Program-made: the position numbers and the translations under genes | Notes under the pieces: model-generated | Told to the model about the DNA's origin: nothing | Database searches by the model: none | What the model saw: only the letters and a program-made list of their open reading frames with translations | Source: Spirosoma validum | Lineage (GTDB): Bacteria; Bacteroidota; Bacteroidia; Cytophagales; Spirosomataceae | Direction of reading: 5' to 3' | Length of the DNA stretch: 64,000 bases | Assembly: GCF_014699035.1 (NCBI RefSeq) | Contig: NZ_JACXAA010000001.1 | Location: 372,001 to 436,000, forward strand | Part shown: in pieces, positions 1-8,854 of the stretch | Position numbering within the stretch: the stretch's first letter is position 1 | How the letters are laid out: each line of letters starts with the position of its first letter

Positions 1-2
1 TT

Positions 3-74
3 GTCGACGACGTAGCGCACGATTTTACGGAGATGACACTCGATCGCCTACAGCAGTTGATTAAGGTTTTTTAA
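3..74 (+). CDS. 3' end of an upstream gene (partial)
   Basis: An open frame enters from the left edge and reads 23 codons to a TAA at 72-74, with a plausible helical composition (it ends DRLQQLIKVF). Only the tail is in the window, so neither family nor function can be named. The other two frames on this strand either stop almost at once or give an arginine-rich, unlikely peptide. The next gene starts 71 bases downstream behind its own promoter-like element, so the two need not be co-transcribed. Confidence 0.45.
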   Translation, partial: VDDVAHDFTEMTLDRLQQLIKVF

Positions 75-97
75 CGGGATTAACCGGAAGCAATCTG

Positions 98-105
98 TAT
101 TTTTG
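98..105 (+). promoter_or_regulatory. Bacteroidota-type -7 element
   Basis: TATTTTTG matches the primary-sigma -7 consensus TAnnTTTG of Bacteroidota exactly and lies 40 bases before the ATG at 146. The -33 box is weak: only a T-run near 67-72 with no clear TTG. Confidence 0.4.
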
Positions 106-145
106 TCTTTTAAGCCAGTTTCACGCGAAGCGTTAGTTGTTTACG

Positions 146-928
146 ATGCTCAACAAGCTCCTCATATCTGTTTTCCTTGTCAGCCTGCTGGGCTGGTCGG
201 GTAGCGCGTGGGCACAAGGCAAATACGTTGTCGGAACCGTTTTGGATCAGGCTACAAAGCAAGGTGTTGATCGGGCAACGGTTATTAACCAGCGAACTCG
301 TCAACGGGCGCGCACGAATACCAGTGGACGTTTTTTTCTAACGGTTCAACCCGGCGACTCGCTGATTCTAACCAGTCAGCTGTATGCCAGAGTCGGCATT
401 CTGTACGAAGGCGCTAATAACCCAACCATTGTTGCCCGTGCGCTTCCACCTATGCCCTACCGCGTTGTCGACCTCGCCGAGGTCACCGTAACGGGAAAAC
501 GGTATGAAGAAGTGAAGCGTGAAATTCAGGAAATTCTGGATGAACCAACGGCCTCCAAAAAAGTAACGGGCGAACAGGCTTTCGATCGGTTGGCCGATGG
601 TGCGGGCGTAACGCTGTTGTATGAGATGTTCGGAAAACGGCCCAAATCTGACCGGAAAGCGTACTACATCATGCAACAGGACCGGCGGCACGCGCTGGCT
701 TTAGAACGATTCCGGCTGTTGGTTGAGCAATCAACGAACCTAAAAGCGGATGAAATCGATCGTTTTTTTGATTTCTGTGACTTAGATGATGAGTTTCTTT
801 TAAAATCAGAAGATTACGACCTGATCAACACCATTCAGCAATTACGAAATCGGTATCGGGATGGCTTTAACCGCCCTAGCCGAATTACTCCCGATCCAGA
901 GCAATCAGTTACTAAACCCCGGCAGTAA
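146..928 (+). CDS. Secreted carboxypeptidase-regulatory-like domain protein
   Basis: A 260-residue exported protein. The ATG at 146 is preferred over an in-frame TTG at 137 because it opens directly into a signal peptide ending in SAWA before QG (about residues 1-23). Residues about 27-80 look like a carboxypeptidase-regulatory-like (CarboxypepD_reg) beta-sandwich: the pattern GTVLDQATKQGVDRATV, then TNTSGRFFLTVQPGDSLIL. The C-terminal two thirds is charged and helical and not recognised. The domain is common in Bacteroidota envelope proteins, often at the N-terminus of outer-membrane proteins, but no barrel is attached here. It converges on the LytTR regulator across a palindromic repeat. 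The specific function is unknown. Confidence 0.8.
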   Translation: MLNKLLISVFLVSLLGWSGSAWAQGKYVVGTVLDQATKQGVDRATVINQRTRQRARTNTSGRFFLTVQPGDSLILTSQLYARVGILYEGANNPTIVARALPPMPYRVVDLAEVTVTGKRYEEVKREIQEILDEPTASKKVTGEQAFDRLADGAGVTLLYEMFGKRPKSDRKAYYIMQQDRRHALALERFRLLVEQSTNLKADEIDRFFDFCDLDDEFLLKSEDYDLINTIQQLRNRYRDGFNRPSRITPDPEQSVTKPRQ

Positions 929-968
929 CGCTGTCAGTTGCCTTCTACCTGTATTGAGCGATGAGTTT

Positions 969-1035
969 GTAGCCTGGACGGCCACGTCTGGATGAGATAG
1001 ATATACTCATACCCGGACGTGGCCGTCCAGGCTAC
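969..1035. repeat. 67-bp palindromic intergenic repeat, copy A
   Basis: The outer arms GTAGCCTGGACGGCCACGT and ACGTGGCCGTCCAGGCTAC are perfect inverted repeats. The 20-base loop contains a second small stem (ATGAG/CTCAT). The same 67-bp unit with few substitutions recurs at 4448-4514. It lies between two convergent genes, where it could terminate both, but conservation of the loop suggests a dispersed repeat family of REP or MITE type. Confidence 0.85.
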
Positions 1036-1038
1036 CAG

Positions 1039-1779
1039 CTACTTCGTCCTGACAATCTTCAGTTTTTTCATCAATTCTTTTCGGCTGGCGACAGGAATCT
1101 GCAAAACCGTTTGATTATCGTTCATAAACAGGTAATTGTCTTCTATACGCTTGATATAGTTTAGGTTAACCAGTAACGATCGTGATAGCCGATGAAAGTT
1201 AGGCCACGGAAAGTACTGGGCCATATGGCTTAGATTAGCACTGATCTGATACGGCGTTTTCTGCCCAAGCAGAAATACTTTCGTATACGACCCGTCTGCC
1301 TCTACGTACAGAACGTCCGTCGAATTTATTTTTTCGTAGCCTTTATCAACTGGCAGAAACACCTGCTCTGATGCCAGCGGATCGGTAAAATCATCCAGAG
1401 TAGACTGAAAATAATGATAGGCCAGCTCAACCTGCAGCTTTAGCTCCTCCTGTCGAAACGGTTTAAGCAAATAAGCAATGGGCAACGTTTCTTTAGCCAG
1501 TTGAAAAGTTTCCGGTTCCGAGTTCGCCGTCAGATAAATAATGGGCATGGAATGAATAGTCAAAAGCTTCTTTGCCGTGGCGATCCCGTCAGCACTGGAA
1601 CCTTCCAGATGAATGTCGATCAAAGCCAAATCGGGCGGGTTCATTCTGACCGCTTTCACCGCCTGCTCAATAGTACGAGCGGTAGCCGTTACCTCATGGC
1701 CCGCTCCCTCGAGCGTTTCGCAAAGATCCATGGCTGTAATGGTCTCGTCTTCAACAATCAGAATCTTTAGTGATCTCAT
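1039..1779 (-). CDS. LytTR-family response regulator
   Basis: A 246-residue two-component response regulator. The N-terminal receiver domain (about 4-120) has the acidic pair E10/D11, phospho-acceptor D55 in LALIDIHLEG, T84 and K106 in LLKPF. A linker leads to a LytTR DNA-binding domain (about 138-244) with the patterns VLYVEADGSYTKV and FHRLSRSLLVNLNYI. LytTR domains bind direct repeats in promoters as dimers. The gene begins 9 bases after the stop of the histidine kinase on the same strand, so the two form an operon and a cognate pair. Target genes cannot be read from the window. Confidence 0.93.
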   Translation of the reverse strand: MRSLKILIVEDETITAMDLCETLEGAGHEVTATARTIEQAVKAVRMNPPDLALIDIHLEGSSADGIATAKKLLTIHSMPIIYLTANSEPETFQLAKETLPIAYLLKPFRQEELKLQVELAYHYFQSTLDDFTDPLASEQVFLPVDKGYEKINSTDVLYVEADGSYTKVFLLGQKTPYQISANLSHMAQYFPWPNFHRLSRSLLVNLNYIKRIEDNYLFMNDNQTVLQIPVASRKELMKKLKIVRTK

Positions 1780-1788
1780 CCGTCTTTC

Positions 1789-3549
1789 TTACACGTTGAA
1801 TTCCAAAGTAAACAGTACACCTGTATTATCGCCCTCAAATCGACACGTACCGTATAATTGTTCTGTCTGGGCTTGAATGAGCTGCATGCCAAACGAGGAT
1901 TTTTTTACGGCGGTTGCCGATTCTACGGCTTCGTCCATGAGAGTATCTGCCCAAGTCAGCCCATCCATGCCAGGGCCATTATCCGCTACCATAATTTTCA
2001 GCCTGTTACTTTGCCGATGACAGCTAATTTTCAATTCGGGATTAGCTCTGTATGGAAAAGCGTATTTGCAGGCATTCGTTGTTAACTCATTGAGGATTAG
2101 ACCTAGTGGAACAGCTTTATCAGCAGGAAGTGACGTATTTTCAATCGTGAATTCCGTTTCCACCGACGAATATCCGTAGGACCGAAGTACACCCCAGACC
2201 AATTCCCGGATGAAATCTTCCAAGTTAACTTCGGCTAATCTATCTCCATCGTATAGACGCTGGTGAATAATGGCCATAGACTGAACCCGTAACCGGCTCT
2301 CTTCAATGGCCTTTTTAGCCACTTCATCCGTCAACCGTTTAGATTGCAGGCTGAGCAAGCTTGACACGACCTGAAGGTTATTTTTTACCCGATGATTTTG
2401 CTCTTTTACCAGTTGTACATTCCGGAGACTAATACGTTGATTCTTCCGATATAATCGAAAAAAAACAATACTAAGAACTGTAGCAATCAGGAATAGAATC
2501 CCGATTACAGCAGTAAGTATTTGCTGCGTATGTAGATTTTCAGCATTCAGGTTTATTACTTTTTTCTGCGCCTTCAGAATTGATTCTTTTTTCCTGGTTT
2601 CATATTCTATGTTCAAGCGCGTAACCGTACCGTCGTAGTCTGACAAAAGTTGCGCTTTTTCCAACGCGTTCAATTTGTTCAGCCGTTCGAAAGCCGCTTC
2701 CCACTGATCAGTTGCCTCGAAGTAGCGCACAAATTGCCTATCCAACAGAACACGCAAGTCATATTCGTTCAGCTTTTTTTCATCGTATAAGGCTTCCGCT
2801 TTACGTAGCACTGACCCCGCTAATTTAAACTGTCCGAATGTACTATACGCTGATGACAAATGAATCATAACATTCAGTCGGCCAATGTCTTTGCCTTTAC
2901 GCGTAAAGAACGACAGCGCTTTTTGAAGATAGGAGACGGATCGTTTGTCATCATTTTTAGCCAAAAAATTTCCATATCTGGCTAAGGCCTCTGCTACAGC
3001 TATCGTATCGTTTGATTTATAACCTAGATACTCAATCTGCCTGTAATAGAGAATAATAGCGCTATAGTATGCTGGCCGTCCTCGCGGTTCCTTATGCCAA
3101 ATCGCTTCGTAAACTTGCCCTAAAGCACCATATGAACGCATTAAGGCGGGGTCAGACCGGATATGCTCTGAAATACTGAGTGAGCGCTTAGCGTCATGAA
3201 GTGCTTTATCAAGATGGCCTTGCTTAACTTCGTTTTCACTCAATCGTACGTACAGTCTACTTACTTCGAAAGAATCCCCTTTAGGTTCAAGTAGCTGTAG
3301 TGATTTAAGAAAATAACTTTGTGAAGACTTATAATCGCCCGCAAAAGCGTAAATCTTTCCGTAGAGATACCAGGCTTCCGCCAACTGAGTTGAGTCACGT
3401 TTTTTAATCGCTTCCTGCTCTAGTTCTTTAGCATGCTGTAACCGGTCCGTCTTTAGCTTCAGATTCGTAACTCCCTGACTTAATCCCCTGACGGATACAA
3501 GCATTGCCACTAACATTAAGCATTTGCAATACAAAGCAAAAGGCGGCAT
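1789..3549 (-). CDS. TPR-containing sensor histidine kinase (HisKA_2 type)
   Basis: A 586-residue membrane sensor kinase. A signal-peptide-like N-terminus (about 1-25) leads to a predicted extracytoplasmic or periplasmic TPR region (about 35-310) and a coiled segment. One transmembrane helix (about 343-364) precedes a HisKA_2-type dimerisation helix with the phospho-accepting H386 in EQNHRVKNNLQVVSSLLSLQ. The HATPase domain shows the N box LNELTTNACKYAF (486-498), the G1 box DNGPGMD (523-529) and a G2-like FGMQLI. The kinase is first in the operon and the LytTR regulator follows after 9 bases. The ligand sensed by the TPR domain is unknown. Conserved catalytic residues are intact. Confidence 0.92.
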   Translation of the reverse strand: MPPFALYCKCLMLVAMLVSVRGLSQGVTNLKLKTDRLQHAKELEQEAIKKRDSTQLAEAWYLYGKIYAFAGDYKSSQSYFLKSLQLLEPKGDSFEVSRLYVRLSENEVKQGHLDKALHDAKRSLSISEHIRSDPALMRSYGALGQVYEAIWHKEPRGRPAYYSAIILYYRQIEYLGYKSNDTIAVAEALARYGNFLAKNDDKRSVSYLQKALSFFTRKGKDIGRLNVMIHLSSAYSTFGQFKLAGSVLRKAEALYDEKKLNEYDLRVLLDRQFVRYFEATDQWEAAFERLNKLNALEKAQLLSDYDGTVTRLNIEYETRKKESILKAQKKVINLNAENLHTQQILTAVIGILFLIATVLSIVFFRLYRKNQRISLRNVQLVKEQNHRVKNNLQVVSSLLSLQSKRLTDEVAKKAIEESRLRVQSMAIIHQRLYDGDRLAEVNLEDFIRELVWGVLRSYGYSSVETEFTIENTSLPADKAVPLGLILNELTTNACKYAFPYRANPELKISCHRQSNRLKIMVADNGPGMDGLTWADTLMDEAVESATAVKKSSFGMQLIQAQTEQLYGTCRFEGDNTGVLFTLEFNV

Positions 3550-3591
3550 TAGTGAAGAGGTTTGAAAAGAGGTCGGAGGTATATTCTACAT

Positions 3592-3599
3592 CAAATTTA
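3592..3599 (-). promoter_or_regulatory. -7 element upstream of the histidine kinase
   Basis: On the minus strand the bases read TAAATTTG, an exact TAnnTTTG match, about 43 bases before the kinase ATG at 3549. No convincing -33 TTG is visible at the expected distance. Confidence 0.4.
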
Positions 3600-3865
3600 G
3601 CGAAATATGTATGGATTACCGACCGGATTGAGCCCACAAGAAAATTCTGATAGTCAGGAAGAAAAAATCGTAGACTCATAAGTTCATAATTGCTTATGGC
3701 TATAAAAAAAGGCATGTTTGAGAAAGTATTAAGTCGAAAAACAAGCCACTAACTTTACGCATCAGGCTTTCCGCTAATCCACACCTCTTAAGCTAACCAA
3801 TTTGTTTATATTTCAGCCGATACTCACTATTCTCTGGCTCTAACCTTCATTATTTCTTATCTAGG

Positions 3866-3934
3866 CAGAAACCTACTGACGTCCGATCATGGTGCTAAGA
3901 AACAGCATTGTGATCGGACCCCAATAGGTTTCTG
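3866..3934. terminator. Long imperfect hairpin downstream of the MOSC gene
   Basis: Nested complementary blocks CAGAAACCTA/TAGGTTTCTG, GTCCGATCA/TGATCGGAC and TGCT/AGCA are in register over 69 bp with short internal loops. It begins 27 bases beyond the stop of the minus-strand MOSC gene, a position fitting a terminator. It lacks a clear T-run, so it may instead be a palindromic repeat. Apart from this hairpin and the kinase -7 element, the gene-free stretch 3550-3960 shows nothing recognisable. Confidence 0.5.
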
Positions 3935-3960
3935 ATAATTAGACGAATGGTAGGTATCTG

Positions 3961-4443
3961 TTATTGGTTTACCACTACAGCGTCTCCTACCTGCATTTTA
4001 CCGCCCCGGATAACTTTAGCCGTTAAGCCGCCATGCCCGCGCATCGCGTTATAGCCACCTGGGCCAAGCGCTGTTTCCATCTTTGAGCAGGGATGACATT
4101 GACCCGTCACTTTCAGAATAACATCGCCAATTTGAAGTTGATGCTCTTTGAGTGCCAGCAGATTCAGGCCAGATACGACAATATTTCGACGTAACAAGGC
4201 TGGGTCGAGCGTATCACGCCCTGTCAGCGCGGCCACAACGGGAAGATGTTCTGCCTGGATAAGCGTTACGTGCCGGTTGCCACTTTGCCCGCTGTAGTGA
4301 TCTCCCAGAATCCCTTTTTTCTCGGAGACGTCAATTGAATCGACAACCTGAACAGGCTCACGTCGTTCCAGCCGAATCCCAATCCACTCGACCCGACCCG
4401 GACGCGGAAATACGTCGAAAAGGTCTTTTATATTTTGCATCAT
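3961..4443 (-). CDS. MOSC domain-containing protein
   Basis: A MOSC (molybdenum cofactor sulfurase C-terminal) domain protein of about 160 residues. Visible landmarks are GRVEWIGIR at the N-terminus, [32 protein letters not shown], and the cysteine-bearing [10 protein letters not shown] in the C-terminal third, which matches the conserved cysteine of the family. MOSC proteins are thought to bind sulfur or molybdopterin intermediates, and single-domain members relate to YiiM-type reductase partners. The start is placed at ATG 4443 (or 4440). A longer frame would begin with a GTG at 4464 inside the palindromic repeat, which is unlikely. It lies downstream of the DUF5686 gene on the same strand, separated only by that repeat. 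Confidence 0.85.
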   Translation of the reverse strand: MMQNIKDLFDVFPRPGRVEWIGIRLERREPVQVVDSIDVSEKKGILGDHYSGQSGNRHVTLIQAEHLPVVAALTGRDTLDPALLRRNIVVSGLNLLALKEHQLQIGDVILKVTGQCHPCSKMETALGPGGYNAMRGHGGLTAKVIRGGKMQVGDAVVVNQ

Positions 4444-4447
4444 AAAC

Positions 4448-4514
4448 GTATTCTGGACGGCCACGTCCGGGTAAGATAAATGTATTCACACCCGGACGTG
4501 GCCGTCCAGGATAC
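4448..4514. repeat. 67-bp palindromic intergenic repeat, copy B
   Basis: A perfect 19-bp stem (4453-4471 with 4491-4509, CTGGACGGCCACGTCCGGG and complement), extended outward by GTAT/ATAC with one mismatch, and a 19-base loop. It matches the repeat at 969-1035 in length and nearly in sequence, including part of the loop. It fills the space between two same-strand genes, so it is not simply a terminator shared by convergent genes. Confidence 0.87.
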
Positions 4515-4516
4515 GA

Positions 4517-7231
4517 TTACCTGCCAAATTTCAACGTAGTGCCTATTCTGAAGCCTAAGCCCTGGTACTTTGCATCCTGCCATTGCGAGATCACCTCCAC
4601 CCGAAAAAAGGGCAGTACTTGTGGAATGATCCCATCCAAACCATAGCCTACTTCGGTATAGTGTTTTGAGGAAGGTGTATATAGATAATTCACGAACAGA
4701 TTTTCTTTCAGACCAATTAACCGGACGATAGTAAGTTGAGTAACCAGAAATTTCCGAAATTCAGCCAATACGTGTCCTTCGGCAAAGCGATTGGCCGTGC
4801 TATATTGATAATAGGGTAAGAGTCGGAAGCTGGACACAACATCGCCCTGCTGGAAGAAAAATTCGTTTCCGGCGAAGTGCTTAAAATCGGGGAAGTATAC
4901 GCTTCGATTAGTCAAAAACGCGCCGGCGCTAAGCTGGTAGTTCAGTCGACTCCGAATGCCGGTTTCGAAGGAGTGGCTGATACTCCCCTGCAGAAAGTCA
5001 TAATCGACATCCATCATACCTTTTCGGTAGTTCAGCGTCAGCAAGGGCGCATCATTGTCGCGCCGGGCAATACGTCGACCGTTACGAATGGTGTATTGCG
5101 TAGCCCCCAACCGGCCTGAAGCTGTTACGTTTAAGACCAAAGCGTTATGTGTTGGAAACGCTGTCGACGTGGATACGGTCGTTGCCACCTCCGCATTATC
5201 GGGCCGGTTGGGCGTGAAGGCTCGGTTTTTCCAGTCAAACCATGGTTTCAAATCTTCCCGATAGTTCGCCAGTTCAGTACGTTGCGCGTACTCCAGACTA
5301 CCCGATAACGTAACGCGACTCTTGAAAGGCAAGGCTCTGACGGTCAGATTCAAAAAATCTTTCTGATAGAGCTTGGCAAAATTTTGCTCAAACAGCAGCG
5401 ATGTCAATGAATTCAGCAGTGGGCTGATGGGATTGTCTGGGTTAAACTGATACAAATATCGTCCGCCGGATAAACCGACGCGTGTGGTTTTGTATTGGTA
5501 ACTCGCCTGTCCATAGCCTACAAACCCTTTCCGTCCAAACTGGTATCGACCTGTTCCGCCAATGTTCCATTCGCCGAGCGGAATCTGCACAAATCGATTG
5601 ACGGAATCTACTTTTCTCCGATAACGCAGGTTAAGAGCCGCTTCCAGTGTATAGCCCTCCACTGTATTATACTCGATTTGCGCCAGTGGGCTTGTGTAAT
5701 TCAATGAAGTCTGTTTGCTCAACCGCCATGTATAACCGCTAAGCAATTGGCCTGGCGAAAACTTATTCCGCGATTTTTTCTGTCGATCGGTACTGTCACG
5801 CCGTGTGGTGTCAGCCGTGCCGGGAACCTTTATTTCACGTACTAGCCCCAAACTGTCCGCTTTGCGGTAGCTTTTCATTTCAGCCGTCGTAAGCGGCACG
5901 GAACGTAACGAATCCCAGAATACATTGGAGCGCCGACGAGCCAGCGAATCCACAACCAGAGAGTCATCACGGACAACCGTTACGTCTTCCTTTCGATTTT
6001 TCCGGGCTTGTTTTTCCTGCTTTTCGTATTCCTTGACAAGCTGACGCAGATTTTTAGTGGAGAACTCCTTTTGCTTTTTCACCAGATCGTCAAGCGGCTT
6101 GCCTTTAATATCACTTTTCGACAAGCTCTGGGCAGGCGGCCCTTTCTTTTCGTCAGCTACTTCGATTTCTTCCACAAAAGCGGGGTTAACCACAAACTCG
6201 CTGAAGGTTAGATTGCGTATGTAATAGCCATTCGCCTTTACGCCCAAATACGAACCACTGCCGCTATAGCGTTGGTTTGTCGGCATCCAAACCCCCTGAA
6301 TCGGACGACATACGTGCCGCACCGTGATCGAAACGCCAATATTGGTAACGGTTTCTAACTGTAAACTATGAATAGCCCAGGTGTTTTCGAGTATGTAAAT
6401 GGTTCCACGAAAAACGCCCTCCCCATACTGACGCGGAATCACCTGAATTTTACTGACCTCGATCGGCTGACCATCCGGGCCAGGTTCGCGGAACGTACCT
6501 TTATATTCAAATTTGTAGTAGGCAAACGCTTTCGGCGACAGGGGCGATACGGTTCCGCCGATGGTCGGGCTATAAAAACTAGCGTTATAGAACTGGTTCG
6601 GGCTGAGAAAATCACCCTGTGAATTGCGGTTCGCGAGAATCCGTTGCCGATACGTATTGGGCTGACTGAACGAGACTTCCGCAACGGTTTCGTTCAGAAC
6701 CGGTACGCCTACTTTAAAATTGAAATCACGCTCGGCCTCTTTTAATTGCTTACGAAAAGCCATTTCGGCCAAGTTGGGCAAATCCACTACGGTGAAGGAT
6801 GATTTCGTATAAACCCGCGCTTTGAATCGCTGAACCTGTAACTGATGAAACCGGCTCTTGGCAATGGCCCGGCGCATGATCGTATAGGCCGGATCTTCGT
6901 TCCCAGCTTTCGCCTGAACCTCTGCCAATCGAAAAGCCTGCTCTTCCATCGTCGCATCCAACGTAGTGAATCCCGTTCCGATTTCCGTGGATTGTTGTAT
7001 GGTTTGAAAGCCTAGATACTGGAAAACAATCTCGTATTTGCCCGGTGCCAGTGCAATTTCATACCGTCCTTCGGCATTGGTGATGGTACCATTCGAAGTG
7101 CCCTTTACGATCACAGCTGCGAAAGGCAATACATCGCCCTGTTTATTTTTGACCGTACCGCGTAATCCCGTCTGGGCTACGGCTAATGATACGCACAAGA
7201 AGTTCAATAGAATAAGGAAGGTTACTTTCAT
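4517..7231 (-). CDS. DUF5686 / carboxypeptidase-regulatory-like outer-membrane protein
   Basis: A protein of about 904 residues. The ATG at 7231 is chosen because it opens a signal peptide (about 20 residues, ending SLAVAQ); 73 codons of open frame upstream have no such feature. Residues about 23-105 form a carboxypeptidase-regulatory-like domain (GTVKNKQGDVLPFAAVIVKG, then GRYEIALAPGKYEIVFQYLG). The rest matches the layout of DUF5686 proteins of Bacteroidota: a mixed periplasmic region, a charged lysine-rich segment (about 400-420), and a C-terminal run of amphipathic strands rich in aromatic residues, consistent with an outer-membrane barrel. It ends in a strand-like LGFRIGTTLKFGR, typical of barrel termini. 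Its molecular role is not established. Confidence 0.85.
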   Translation of the reverse strand: MKVTFLILLNFLCVSLAVAQTGLRGTVKNKQGDVLPFAAVIVKGTSNGTITNAEGRYEIALAPGKYEIVFQYLGFQTIQQSTEIGTGFTTLDATMEEQAFRLAEVQAKAGNEDPAYTIMRRAIAKSRFHQLQVQRFKARVYTKSSFTVVDLPNLAEMAFRKQLKEAERDFNFKVGVPVLNETVAEVSFSQPNTYRQRILANRNSQGDFLSPNQFYNASFYSPTIGGTVSPLSPKAFAYYKFEYKGTFREPGPDGQPIEVSKIQVIPRQYGEGVFRGTIYILENTWAIHSLQLETVTNIGVSITVRHVCRPIQGVWMPTNQRYSGSGSYLGVKANGYYIRNLTFSEFVVNPAFVEEIEVADEKKGPPAQSLSKSDIKGKPLDDLVKKQKEFSTKNLRQLVKEYEKQEKQARKNRKEDVTVVRDDSLVVDSLARRRSNVFWDSLRSVPLTTAEMKSYRKADSLGLVREIKVPGTADTTRRDSTDRQKKSRNKFSPGQLLSGYTWRLSKQTSLNYTSPLAQIEYNTVEGYTLEAALNLRYRRKVDSVNRFVQIPLGEWNIGGTGRYQFGRKGFVGYGQASYQYKTTRVGLSGGRYLYQFNPDNPISPLLNSLTSLLFEQNFAKLYQKDFLNLTVRALPFKSRVTLSGSLEYAQRTELANYREDLKPWFDWKNRAFTPNRPDNAEVATTVSTSTAFPTHNALVLNVTASGRLGATQYTIRNGRRIARRDNDAPLLTLNYRKGMMDVDYDFLQGSISHSFETGIRSRLNYQLSAGAFLTNRSVYFPDFKHFAGNEFFFQQGDVVSSFRLLPYYQYSTANRFAEGHVLAEFRKFLVTQLTIVRLIGLKENLFVNYLYTPSSKHYTEVGYGLDGIIPQVLPFFRVEVISQWQDAKYQGLGFRIGTTLKFGR

Positions 7232-7444
7232 ACGGGAGTGGCTTATCGTCTGATCCGCCTGTAATAAGCAAACGAACGTATTATCGCATTTTATCCATGA
7301 TAAACGCTTTTTGCCAGTAATTAACGAAAAAACGTAGTTAATGGCGTAGATGCGACTTAGCCGGAAAACGTTGTCTGCACTGATTGTTAAAAATCTATAA
7401 GGTCTTTGTGTATCTTGCTCCAAACTGCTTACAACCTGAATTCT

Positions 7445-8812
7445 ATGCAAAAATCAGTACACTTCCTCCTCAATTTATCGCTTTTCATGATAATTCTATC
7501 AACGGCGATTGCCCAGCCACCCTCCCCGACCAGCGTCCTGCCCGAACGCGAGCGCTCCCGCGTGATCGACGAAATTCTGGAAGACCGCTTTACCAATCTC
7601 CTTCCCCAACTCATGCGTCGGGAAGGATTGGATATGTGGATTATCATCTCCCGTGAATACAACGAAGACCCTGTTCTCCGGACTATGCTGCCAAGCACCT
7701 GGCTCTCCGCCCGCCGACGGACGATTATGGTGTTCTTTGACCAGGGTGGAGATAAAGGGGTTGAAAAGTTAGCTATTGCCCGCTACGACGTAGGAAACTT
7801 GCTCAAAGGCGCGTGGGATATCGACGTGCGGCCCAATCAGTGGGAAGCGCTGGCGAAGATTATCGAAGATCGTAAGCCGAAAAAAATCGGACTGAATATG
7901 TCAACGAATTATGGTCATGCCGACGGGTTGTCCTTCTCCGAACATGAAGAATTCCTAAAAAAACTGCCTGCTGAGTATCAGAAACGTATCGTTTCGGCCG
8001 AGAAAGTAGCCGTTGGCTGGCTTGAAACCCGAACGGAGAAAGAGATGGCGATTTATCCGCTCATCTGTCGGTTATCACATCAGATCATTCAGGAAGGATT
8101 CTCGGAGCAAGTCATTCAGCCGGGCGTAACGACGACTGATGACGTCGTGTGGTGGTTTCGTCAGCGTATTACGACACTGGGACTGGATACATGGTTTCAT
8201 CCGACTGTCGATATTCAGCGTGCCGACAATACAGACTTCAATCACTTACGAACCTTCTCGAAGCGACCCGATAAACAGGTCATTATGCCCGGCGATTTGT
8301 TACATGTTGATTTTGGCATTACGTACCTGCGCCTGAACACTGACCAGCAGCAACACGCTTACGTACTACGTCCGGGCGAAACTGACGTACCGGAATCGAT
8401 CAAAGCCGCTTTTAAACAGGGGAATCGCTTACAGGATATTCTGACCAAACAATTCAACGTCGGGAAAACGGGGAATCAGATGCTGCTGGCGGCCTTGGAA
8501 CAATCGAAGAAAGAAGGCATTACAGGCACAATTTATACGCATCCGATCGGTGTTCACGGACACGCAGCGGGCCCTACTATTGGTCTGTGGGATCAGCAGA
8601 AAGGTGTTCCCGGCGCTGGCGATTACCCGTTGTTGGCGAACACAGCGTATTCCATCGAGCTCAACGCAGCCGTCGAAGTTCCTGAATGGAAAAAAGTGGT
8701 CCGTATCATGCTCGAAGAAGATGGCTTTTTCGATGGGAAATCGTTCCGGTATATCGACGGTCGCCAGACCGAAATTTATACGATTCCGAGAAAGTTGGGA
8801 TACGTTAAATAA
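7445..8812 (+). CDS. Secreted M24-family metallopeptidase (Xaa-Pro aminopeptidase-like)
   Basis: A 455-residue protein with a signal peptide (first 24 residues, ending STAIAQ), which fixes the ATG at 7445; the upstream extension of the frame is ignored. An N-terminal creatinase-like domain is followed by the M24 pita-bread fold. Candidate dinuclear-metal ligands are D289 (LHVDFG), D300 (NTDQQQHAY), H366 (YTHPIGVHGH), E405 (SIELNAAVEV) and E424 or E425 (MLEEDGFF). Family members cleave N-terminal residues preceding proline. The signal peptide puts this one in the periplasm or outside the cell, unlike cytoplasmic PepP. It converges on the efflux adaptor gene. Confidence 0.87.
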   Translation: MQKSVHFLLNLSLFMIILSTAIAQPPSPTSVLPERERSRVIDEILEDRFTNLLPQLMRREGLDMWIIISREYNEDPVLRTMLPSTWLSARRRTIMVFFDQGGDKGVEKLAIARYDVGNLLKGAWDIDVRPNQWEALAKIIEDRKPKKIGLNMSTNYGHADGLSFSEHEEFLKKLPAEYQKRIVSAEKVAVGWLETRTEKEMAIYPLICRLSHQIIQEGFSEQVIQPGVTTTDDVVWWFRQRITTLGLDTWFHPTVDIQRADNTDFNHLRTFSKRPDKQVIMPGDLLHVDFGITYLRLNTDQQQHAYVLRPGETDVPESIKAAFKQGNRLQDILTKQFNVGKTGNQMLLAALEQSKKEGITGTIYTHPIGVHGHAAGPTIGLWDQQKGVPGAGDYPLLANTAYSIELNAAVEVPEWKKVVRIMLEEDGFFDGKSFRYIDGRQTEIYTIPRKLGYVK

Positions 8813-8825
8813 GGTAGAGATTGAT

Positions 8826-8854
8826 TCGCCGGTGGATCTCTATTTCACCGGCGA
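8826..8854. terminator. Small inverted repeat between convergent genes
   Basis: TCGCCGGTG (8826-8834) pairs with CACCGGCGA (8846-8854) across an 11-base loop. It overlaps the last codons of the efflux adaptor gene and follows the peptidase stop by 14 bases. No strong T-run follows on either strand, so terminator function is tentative. Confidence 0.35.

Noticed and set aside
1039..3549. LytTR/kinase pair as regulator of the permease array
   Set aside because: It is more than 18 kb away and nothing in the palindrome promoters resembles LytTR direct repeats; no link can be supported.
3428..3715. 95-codon minus-strand frame overlapping the kinase start
   Set aside because: It overlaps the kinase signal peptide in another frame and shows no recognisable domain.
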